Source: Mesocentrotus franciscanus
Taxonomy: Eukaryota; Echinodermata; Echinoidea; Camarodonta; Strongylocentrotidae
Assembly (NCBI GenBank): GCA_037976565.1
Contig: CP137683.1
Coordinates: 3,109,111-3,173,110, forward strand
DNA: 64,000 nt
Direction of reading: 5' to 3'
The notes beneath the pieces were generated by a model. It was not told the DNA's origin and made no database searches. It saw only the letters and a list, made by a program, of their open reading frames with translations. Shown in pieces: positions 22,497-34,400 of the stretch. How positions within the stretch are numbered: the first letter of the stretch is position 1; the number at the start of each line of letters is the position of its first letter. Both the position numbers and the translations under genes were made by a program.

Positions 22497-25400
22497 GTAA
22501 GAGAATGTAAACTAATCATGCGTTGTTGGTTTACGATCATGAAATGTTATCAGTCGGAATTGAATGTTTCGTTTTGACGCGACTTTATTCCTAGCTTGTC
22601 TGGCAATGTTAATTAGTTATCCCCTCTCTTCCCACGCTTGCAGTGCCTCTTAACTTGCTAACGAGAATAGTCACCCCACTCCAACCTCCATCGCCCCCAC
22701 CCCAATCATATTCTAATGCCCATAATATATCATATAATTGTCAAGATCATTTATTACACTTAGGCAACATTATAAATTGAGTGTGGGTTGACATGAAATA
22801 AAATATGGCAATAAATGATGATGATGGTGATGGTAGTGGTGATGATGATTAGTGATATGAATTATGATGATGGTGGTGATGATGATGATGATGATGATGA
22901 TGATGGCACTAAAACTACTACTAGACAGCATGGTGTTCTAATGACGATGTAATAATATTATATACTGAAATCCCTCACTCCTTTTCTCTTCTTGGCACGA
23001 CGCACATCCATTTTCGTATTCTCTTTTATTTTTCTTCTATTTTCTTTTGGGGGTTGGAGATGAAAACTGGCAAACCCTTGTGATGTCCACTTATAAACCA
23101 AATCCCAAAAGGTTCCTTTATAAATTGTTCTTGTAGACGGAGAAGACATCGCAATTTCGTTTTTCCTACTTTGAAATCACATGTTGCAGATCGCTCAGGG
23201 AGCCTGTTCTAATCATCTCGACCTTGGGCCTAAAACCCACGGAGTCAGCCCTTTTTACGAGCAGGAATTAAAAGCACGTGTGTCGGATCTGTCCTTTATT
23301 TACTTCTTATGATTGAATTAAATTACAGGCGGCCTAGAAATAACCACGGATATACGTGATACCATAGATCATGGATGTGCTAGCGCTAGCGACACATCCA
23401 TGGAATAACCAAGGTTTTTATTCAACATAATAGTGCTACTGTGTTGTGATATTTAACACGGGCAATCCCAATTTAGCTGGAAATGCTGCTTCAGGGATGA
23501 TCTCATCAAGGTTCAAGGTTATGTGTGTATCTAGAGATCTGCTCCGTTCTTACATAATTTGTATTTGACCAGAGGGAAAAAAATGAACGATTTCTTATAG
23601 TTCTCTATTGTAAATGGTTCTAATAATTGAATTCGATTCCGGGTGCATGGAGTAACTTAACAAAATTATCCAGCACTCTAATAGCAGATTTCAATTTAAA
23701 ACGTAGTGTTTTTAGAGATCTTGTCCAAAACTCCTCCGTTCTTACCATTTTTGACCTGTACAAAAAATGAATCCTTTATTATATACATGTATTACTTTAT
23801 TATAGTATATATTTAAAATAATTGAATTTGATTCGGGTGGAATAACCCGACATTTTTCGACGGCAATATAGTATCAATTTTCAATATAAAATGTTTATTG
23901 TAGACTTGTAGTGTGTCTTGAAATCTCGTCTAAAACCGCTTTGTTCTTACCTACTTGTTATTTGACCAGGAAAAAAGAATGCATTTTTATTAAAGTAATT
24001 ATCATGATATAATATATTAATAACTATTATACTATAGTAAGAAATAATGATTGAATTCGATTCCGGGTGGAACAAATAATAATAATAAATACAGCATATT
24101 AAAGCAATATGCAATTTAAAATGTATTCTATTTGGAGATCTTGTTTCGTTTGTATCAATTTTATATTTGACCGGGGAAAAAGAAAGAATTCGTTATTATA
24201 GTACCTTATTAATTAGCATAGTTCTAAAACTTCTAATGACTGAACTCAATTTGAAAGGTAGTATAGTAGAGATCTTATCTGAACATTGCTTCGTTCTTTA
24301 CAAAGTTTTTAGTTGACTAGGGAAGAAATGATGAATCAAATGTAAATGATTCCAGATTATTTTTTGAAACCGCCTATGTGATCAAGGAAATGGGGAGAGT
24401 TCTGGTAATGTGATTGCGTTGTAAAAGAACCTGTTTTGAAGCGATTGGAAAAGGTTGAGATAAGTATTAGTGTATACCTATGAGCTTTAGGATCATTAAA
24501 ATGATGGAAGATTTACCCAGTCTTGCTTGAAGTCGCATGTACTTCACATAAAAATGTGTATATAGGAATATACAAACATGTGGCTTGTGGTCCACTGTCC
24601 ACAACTTTTAGTTGTTACTTGTCATATTTTTAATAAGAGGGCATTACAAAGACCATCCTTTTCAGGGGCAATTTTTCAATGGTACTCTTTCACACTAACA
24701 TTAACTCTTTGCCCGCTACGTTCGGCTAGCGGAACATACAGCGGGCTGCCAACTTCGACTCAAGTCACATTTCATTCACAATACACACGGAACGCATTTA
24801 ATTCTATTGTACGCACACACACACAATAGTAACGCGTGCTTCGCATTGTATACACATCACACTTCATTGCACCGCTTTCGCAGACATTGTTTACATTGAC
24901 ATTTTCCGAGAAAAATTGAGTTTTTGAAACTGCTTTTGCAAATATTCATAAACCTCCATAACAAAGTATTAGATATAAGAGGTATAGAATACCCTTCTAA
25001 ACGAAAACTTGGATACAAAATGTATAGTTGATAATCTCAAAATTTATGATAATATACATTACAAAAATGATACCATTGGCAAGACTATTAATTTCTATAC
25101 AATATTGCTACACAAAGTTTTTCATTACAGTACACCAATCAAAAGTTATTGCGAGTTGAATAAGCATAGTCCATGCAGAACCCCTCCTAAGGTGGCACCC
25201 TAAAAACAATGTGGCACAGGGGGAATTGTGTACGTGGCGGGCAAAGAGTTAAAATGAAAAAGCTCACAAATTATCTTTCACCTTCCCCTGAAATCAACTT
25301 CTGGTATGGGAATCGTATTTTGAGAGAAACTTGCTAAGATTTATTTGCGATTGTTTATCCTGCAGTAGATTGGTTGTTTGAACCAGTGAAATAAAAAGAA

Positions 25401-28400
25401 TAGACGCACAAAAACTTATTTGGCATCATCTTTGATTAAAAAAACCACAACTCCCATTTGCACATTAGATTAGTGACATTATGGTGTCGGGCCTACTTAC
25501 CGGGTTTTCCTTATCTTTCTATGCTAATTACTCATCCACTATACATTTTCTACCAAAAATTATTTGGCACATGTCATTTATTTGTAATCTCGAACATTCA
25601 GTGTAAGTTTCGTTGGATTCTGTCAGAATTTATTTGTCTATATTTACCAGAACTCAAGTTTATCTTTATAAGACTTTAAAGGTAAAGACCAGTTTGGGAA
25701 ACGCCCCTCTCTCAAAAAATGAAATGGAAGCTCTCATTACCAATCATGTGAAAAAATATGTTTTGACTAATACGTGATTATACAAATTTTGCCGGGAAAC
25801 CGCCTACTAATTGATATCTTTGGTAAATTAGTATATCTATTGGGACCAAATAGATATCGCGCACGTGGTCGCGTAGTCCCATATACATCTTTCTGTGTAC
25901 AGTGCTTGTAACGTTACCAAGACTGGGCCAAATTTCTTATCATTTTGATGATTCCAGAAACTTGCAGTACACACCAGTAGATGATCAACCTTTCTGATCG
26001 ATTCCACAACGTTTCTTTCACAATGCAATCGCATGACCAGAACTGGTCTTTATCTTTAATGTTAGTAGGATTGGGGTCCGAATATTCATAATCTCGTTTC
26101 CCAATAACTTTCCGGAACAACCAAATCACTGAGGTACGCCGAACCTGACCTCCCTGGCCGAACACAACCACACTCCTCAGTGTTACGTAATCACTCCTGT
26201 TTCGGAGGATTTTGATATAGGCGTCGCGACTAGATAATTAGTACTGTTTTCACACTGGCAAAATTTTGCTTAACCCCGTACTATAGGTGGGGCTAAAGGG
26301 GGGTCTTAGCCCCACCTATAGTCCGGGGTTAAGCTTATTCCACTTTCTTTTCACACTGGCAAAATGTTGCTTAACCCCGTACTATAGGTGGGGTTAAAGG
26401 GGGGGTTTTAGCCCCACCTATAGTCCGGGGTTAAGCTTATTCCACTTTCTTTTCACACTGGCAAAATTTGCTTAACCCCGGACTATAGGTGGGGTTAAAG
26501 GGGGGTCTTAGCCCTACCTATAGTCCGGGGTTAAGCTTATTCCACTTTCTGTTCAGACACGTTTTTACCAAAGTGGGCTAGCCCCACCTATAGTACGGGG
26601 TTAGCTGGCCCTGCAAAATAGCAAGGCTAACCCCGCAATTGTGGTGCTAACTCCGCAATTGCGGTGCCAAGCAAAATGAATGAGAACAGAAACGAAAATA
26701 GTCCGGGACTACGCAGTGGAGCGAATTAATGAATATTTACGCTATGGCTAGTACGGGGCTAACGAATTGCAGTGAGAAAAGCCAAAAAAGTTAGTACGGG
26801 TTTAAGGATAGTACGGGGCTAAGCAAAGTACGGGGTTAAGCAAAACAAGTGTGAAAAGAGTATAAGTGTTATTTTATTTCCCAATCTACCGCCTACCGGC
26901 TGCAAGCCGAAGATGGCATGAACCACGAATCGATGGTATGCCAAGCATAAACAATTTTCGCCGGGCGTAGAAATTCGGGGATCACGTTATGTCGAGACCG
27001 ATGTGGAGTAGATTATTAAAAATTCATCGGCAGAACAGACTTCAACAGAGTATGTACTTGTAGACTATTGATCTACGTGTGTTGCCTCCGGCTTTTGTTT
27101 ACAACTTTTGAAAGAAACTTCCGGGACCGTGACGCTCCAGGTGTTTGTGCTGTTATAAAAGAGCACCAGATCGTGTTCAGATTTAGATAAAATTAGGTTA
27201 ATTCACTTTGCTGGTCGAATGGAGGAACAATAGAGAGGTCAGATTGAATGGCGACAGCAAGCGACGAGAAGGGCGAAAATGTGTTTTATATTGTACCTAA
27301 TTATAGGAGCCATTTATATTCGAGAGAAAAGGCGACATAATTATCCTCATAGGAGGCTGTATGAGAATATATTTATATATGTATGAACATGTATGTATCT
27401 ATGTATTCAGAACATTAGAATGAGTGAAACAAAAGACTCCGTTAGCACATTTATGTTAAATCTGAGATGCATGGCCCTACGTGTTATCAGTGTCTGTGAT
27501 ATGGTGTAATATTGAAGCCCTACAAAAAATGCGCTTCAAAATGATCAAGAAGTAAAATTCTTTGAGTGACCGGTTTTACCATACTCATTTTCCCAAATAG
27601 ACTGTAGTGTTATAAAAACCGTTAGGAAAACGAAAAATGAAATTTCGATTTCCAATCATAAATATCTTGATAATCAGACAGGCGATCAGCTTGTAATAGT
27701 CATGGGATTCCTGACTGACCTAAAGCAAAGAGATATTTATGCACAGCAATGAGAAATAGTAAAGCAGTAAGTCTTCGAAGAAAAATTTTATGTTCGATCA
27801 CGTGATGTATAAATGAAAACTAATCATCTGCTTTGTCAATTTTCAGGGTGCAGTGGGTGGCGAAGGAGGAAGACATAAGAGAAACTCGGACATCAGTTAC
27901 GGCTGGAAACACACAGAGTACCTCATAGCCAGCGTCAGACAACGACTAAATAACAATGATTTATACTGTAAGTATTCTTCTGTGAGCCCTTCCCACCCCT
28001 CTCCCCCGCCTCGCCCCCACACCCGGCTTGTGTAGTCATTGCTACCCTTTAGCTCTTATAGTTATTTGTATTACTTATAAATGTTAATAACAATGATAAT
28101 GACAAATTAATAATAGTAATAATGAAGATGATGATAAAAATTGTAATGATGATGGTATAGTGATTATAATAATAATAATATTATTGATAATGATAATGAT
28201 AATAATAATAAGAAGAAGAAGAAGAAGAAGGAAAATGATAATAATAACAAAAATTATGATGATGATGATAATTATAGTACATATAGCATTTCTGAAGCGG
28301 GATAAGCGCTTACAGGAAATGCTTAAGGTGCTGCTTGAAAAAACTTGATAACATTTGTTTAAAAATAACAATAAAAATCTGATATAATTATGAGTACATA

Positions 28401-31373
28401 AAACATTTAAAGAACAATCCACTAAAACATAATATAGTGCACATAACTACATATGAGTTCCATCGAGATCTATTGCATGAGATTTTTGTCCGAAGTTCTT
28501 ATAAATCTATCCATTGGTACTCTTTTTCCCAGCGAATTACATGGTTTCTGTTCTTTGAGGATTTTATTTTATTCAGTATAATAAAAAATAATCAGATCAA
28601 AATCGCATTATGTTAAGTTGTAAAAATGATCAAGGGAAAGATCAATAAGTGTCGAGGGGGTTCGAATACGCAGCAACATTTATTTATGGGTCTCCTAGAC
28701 CTCCCCTTCCCCTCCCTGATAGAAAGTGCATTAATGCTTTCATGCGAAAGATCATGATTTAACACTGTGAAAGAAAGTTAAAAAGCAAAGAGATTTAGGG
28801 AAATCTGGTGCAAAAGAGATTAAAGGGACTTGGTAACATTGTTCAGATGAGAGAAAATGGTGCTAAGGTAGTGACTTCAATGCTTGATGAAAAATTAAAG
28901 ATAATCTGAAAGTTTGAGTGAAAACAGAGTAACAGACCATTATTAACGATACAAATTGGGAAAACTGATCTGATCGGTTCCTTAATTCTCCCAACTATAT
29001 TATTACAATTTAATAACATTTCAGGTGAATGTAAATCGTAACAAAGCTATGAATTGGCTCTATAATATCATTCCAGACATTTAAGTGTTGAAAGAATTTT
29101 TAAATCCTGTCTTGTGTCTTATTTTCATGGAAAAACGGTTGGGAAAATTCAAAAATGGTTGGGAGAATTTACTGTTAGGTGTTGACCAGTGACGCCTTCA
29201 TACAAAAATTACGCAGTTTTTTTCATCAACCTTCAACAATCTTACCGAGTCAATTTAAATACAAATACTCCTGTGATAAGAAAGATTTTGTTGATTTTTG
29301 TATGCTATACATTCACTTAATCAGATCGTTAAAGTGGTGAGCGTATTCACTTCATAATTGACATTATCTTACAAGATTATTGTCAATTTGTTTTCAATTA
29401 CGTGATACTATACCAGGCTATAATCAGATGACCAGGACCCTGTATTATAAATAGTTGCGATTGATTCTAATCAATCGCAACTAAAATTAATCGCAACTAT
29501 GAGATAGGAGTTGCAATGAATTTAAAGTTGCGAACAATTCGAATCAATCGCAACTCTTTATGAGACGGGGCCCAGAACCCTACTTTACCGTTAAGATGGA
29601 AGACTATACTCTCTTTCAAGTTGTATTATCTTAAAAGTTTATTGTCACATTATTTTCATTTACGTGGTACCAGTCTGTAATGGCGATCCATTTCTAGGAG
29701 TTCGTTGTCCAGAGGAGCAGCATTGCGTTGATTGGCATGAAATATGTGATGGCCATCAGGTATGTATGGACGTTAAGACAATAATTAGGGGGCAGTTGAC
29801 CCCCCCACCGAAAATTCGATTTCCCGAAAGTTCATAAACATAAAGGTTCATAATTCCGAAGCTCAAATGCTCCATTTCGGGGGAGGGATAATTTCGAACA
29901 TTTCTTGCATTACCCCGAAATCCGAATTTTCATTATTCTAAAGGTTCGTTTATTAGACGGTTCATAATTCCCAAGATTCGTAATTCCAAAATCTTTTAGG
30001 GTTCTGTTTCATTTTTGGAATAATGAACCTTTGGAAATACGAACATTATTTGATTTTTAGAGTCACTGATCTTCTAAATAACGAACCTTCGGAATAACAA
30101 CCTTTGGAGTAAGTGCAACGAACTTGCGGATTAACGGACTTTCGGAATAGACCTGTCCACTAGTTGTATGCATACTTTTTAAGTAGACAAAGGTTTCTCT
30201 TTAGGAATCAAAGCTGCCAGAGGGCTATCCGAAATAGCAACAACTAATGTTTGCAAAGTAAATTCCATCCATAGAGATGCAGTTTGCATAGCTGGCTTTA
30301 TTGACCAAGCTGCCCTATGCCAAGGCGTTGAAAGCATTCAAAGAATTACTTCCTTCCAGTTGCTATATAGGGACTAACAACTTGGTGGAGAGTGGCAAAT
30401 GTGGTCCAATGCCTTGCTAAAGGTCAAGGCTTTTAATGATAATAATGATATCAATGATGATAGACGTAGAAGATTAAATTTGCATATTTGTAATTTAATT
30501 GCGGCAATCCAGGGAAGACGATGGTAAAGACTTTTAGCAAATCAAATTAGGATCATTTTCAATACCTGTGGTATTACCTCGGGAAATCAAGATCTGATTA
30601 CGTCATATGTTATTTCAACATTTGCACATTTCCAAAGTTGATGGACAAGACTATTAAAATTTCCTTTCGGTAGAGTTTTCGAAAGTGTTTTTGCGATTAT
30701 GTTAGGGTGGTTTTAGAGGATTAAAGCAATTTAGCATTGTGGAAGTATGTAATATTATCAGTTAATTAGTTAGTATTATGATTACCCTTGTCGGCAATTT
30801 GGAACCTATTTCGGGGGAAGTATGTCAACTTTTGTTTCTTTATCAGTTCCCCACACGTGTTATTATCCCCGAGAGTGTCTGCTGTGGCGGGAATCGGAAA
30901 TTCAAAGAGAAGGTTGAGTTCTGGGTGAAAAATAATTTGTGAGCGCTACCATTGTTATTGTGCAAGTGTGGAAGAACATCAGATATAAAATGTTCCCTGA
31001 AAAGCATGGCTCTTCAAATGCCTTAATATTCTAAATATGGCATGTAACAGCATAAAAATCGGGATGGATTTTTATGCCACATGTCCGTGTAGTCCCATAT
31101 ACATATTTCTGTGTACAGTGCTTGTAACTTTACCAAGATTGGGCCAAATTTCTTACCATTTTGATGATTCCAGAACCTTGCAGTACACACCAATATTTAT
31201 ATGCAAGATGATCAACTCTTTGATCGATTCCACACCGTTTCTTTCACAATGCAATCGCATGACCAGAACTCAACTTTATCTATAATACATGTCTCATTGT
31301 ATCATATTATTAAATGATATATTCAGGAGCTGTACTAGAAGGGGGCTTGGGATCGCAGCCAAACACCCCCTCC

Positions 31374-31427
<54 letters not shown>

Positions 31428-34400
31428 AGAAAACTGAATATGTAAAATCGTGAAGCAACGAATGACCGCAATAAAGCCAAGGTCCCCATCTCAATTATTC
31501 TTTGAGAAACACTCCTTGATAAAGTTTAACAAATATATATATATTCCTGCGTCGTGGTATAGTACTTCATTCACTTGACTATCAATTCAAGGTTTGAAGG
31601 TTGAAATCCCAGCTAGACAAAAATGTCATTTTTTCAAGACATTAATCCACATTTGCCACTCTCCACCCAGGTGTAAATTGGTGCCTGTTTATTGCAGGGC
31701 TCTCAAGAAGGACAGCATTGATGCTGATGAAAACAAAACAAAATTGTTATTATTGTTATTATCAGTTGTAGTATTATTATTATTATGATTATTATGATTA
31801 TTATTATTATATCCGCAGACTTGCGGGTTAGAGGTTCGAGAGGCCTGTATAAACAGTACTATCGACTCGTATGGAAGGACGGACGATCGGTTCTGTGTCG
31901 GCGACGAAGATGCCAAATGGTGCGATTGGAAAAAAATGGCGCCTCATCGTGAGTTTTTGTCTCGAAGAATCCAATCGAAATTCTAAATATGTTTTTCCTT
32001 CTGCTTCTTTTCTTCTTTTTTCTTCTTCCTTTTCTTCTTTGTCGTCTTCATCTTCTCCTTATTTCGTCTTCTTCCTCCTCCTCCATCTTCTTCTTAAGTT
32101 CTTCTTTCGACCAGTCTCACTTGAGGCGTAAACCGCAGTACGTCAGGCTAGGGCATTAAGGCCGACTGACGGTGGGACAGGGCGACACCAAAGTGCGCCA
32201 ATGTAGGAATTTTCTAGATCTTTTAAACTTTTTTCATGTCCTTACACCCTACTTATATTTCTGAGCAGTAATTCTCCTATTGAATGTATTCTAAGAGTAT
32301 TACGTATTTCCTTAAACCTGAAAACCCGAAGCCTTCTTGTATTAAACCAACATTAACAGGGTTGACTTCCCTTTGAAAGGCACGGTATTCTACTTACACT
32401 ACTTCAGATTTACGTACACTGCCGTCTGCTGTTAACAATATGGACTTTTAGATTTGCACGTCGACGTAGTGGACTGCAACGTGTGACATTCTTTCAAGGC
32501 ACTGGCCCGTGCCCGGCAGTGCCTTAAAAGGATGTCACCGTGGCAGTCCACGTTCTCGTCGTGTACAATCTAAAAGTCCCTAATGTCCCGATGTCCACAA
32601 TACATCACCAACTGCATGAGGCACGCCTGTAATGATGCTTGGGTACAGGAACCGGAAATCGCTTTATGAACGCCATCAGAGAAAGATGGCGCAATTGAGA
32701 ATACATTACAGAAGTAGAAGCGATAAAGCTCGGTAAAATACCCCGCCTGTAAAGGCCAGAGTTTGATTTCCTTTAATGCTATATCAATCTTCTCTCCTTC
32801 TCCTAGGTTGCGGAGAGGATTTTGTCTTCGATTTGTCGAAGAAACGCAAGCAATACCGGATCCGCCACCCGGGATTTCCCAGCGCGTACCTGACCGACCG
32901 GTACTGTTTTTGGACAGTCAGTACCGTCCCGGGGCATTTCCTCTACGTCGAGTTCAAGAAATTCAGGACCGAGACCAACTACGACTACTTGTCCCTCGGT
33001 CAGGGGCTTCTCCGTGATAATGATCGCAGCACGCTCATCTACAAGTACAGTGGCGGTGACAAGCCTAGACTTTTCAAGACGAACCTCAGGATCCCCAATG
33101 CGCACCAGCTTTGGGTCACCTTCAGATCAGACGATTGGGATACGGATGAAGGTTTCATCATCGAAGTCAGTGACAGTTCTAGGGAAATAACACTCGGTAA
33201 ATTTCCTCTCCTTTTTCATTTCGTTCTCTCTTTCTCTCTCTTTCTCTCTATTTCTCTCTCTCTCCCTCTGTCTCTCTCTCTTCCCTCGCCCTAGCATTTA
33301 CAAATCTGGGTATGGTTCCATAAAAAGTCACAAGAACAAATTCGCCGACAATCAATTGAAACGAAACATGTATATTGTAAGTGTACCAATATCACCAAAA
33401 TATTTTGTTTTATATATTCCATGTCCTAATACTATATAATATTTATAATTTGTGCTTCAAATTACATCTGTAAAGAGATTTTGCAAGTTCTGTTACACTC
33501 TCACTGAACATGTATGTGACTTGTGTGTAAACTACTAACGCATCCTTGGCGCTGCCATAAAATAAGGCCCGCGCGGAACACAAGGCTGACTTGGGTTCGG
33601 TGTGTGTACCCGGTTTTATGGTATTCTTTGTTTTCTTTATAGCTGATGAAGTTGTTTTTATGTTGATTTTATAATTCTATCTGTACATAACTTTATTGAG
33701 CTGATTGGTACACTTCAATCTCAAGACACGTATTTCGGCAAACTTGTGACTTGTGACGATTCCGTGAAACGACGTCCATATTCTTAGATCGCAAAGACTT
33801 TTGAGAAGTCAACCAAATACTATTACGGTAGCCTTGTCCATCACCTACTAAAATGTGCGAACATGATTTCAATGGGATGTACGACAGTGGATTGAAATTG
33901 CCCTTAATTTGTTTTTTGTTTCTTCCAAGGTCTTTTTTAATGGTGTTGCATTGGTCATTACGTTCAAATACACATACATGTACAGAAGCAGCAAAATATG
34001 GGAGAGGAAACAAATGCTTCCAAGTACGCCCTAAAGGACGATAACGAAAATGTGATATACAAAAATACAAGAAATACATGGAAATATAGCATTCATAAAA
34101 ACTAAACATTGACATATTTGACATAATATAGAGTACAATCATATTTAACATAAGAAAAACAATTATACCGGTAAAGGAAAACAAGAACGGAGATTCTACT
34201 ACAATAAATGCTTGGCCAATTGGCATCCGCGCTTAAATGTTTCACTTGATTTGGTTGATTGAATTGAGAAAGGGAGTTTGTTAAACAGGGCGCTTGCTTT
34301 ATACGAGACAGATTTATTATTTTTCACCTTTCCTAGAATACATCCTCGTCTTTAACTTCTACACAGTATCTTATTAATCTTGATTTCAATCCTCCAAGTA

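Noticed and set aside
32803..33105. Antisense 100-codon frame over CUB1
   Set aside because: Shadow of exon 5, which has domain and splice support.
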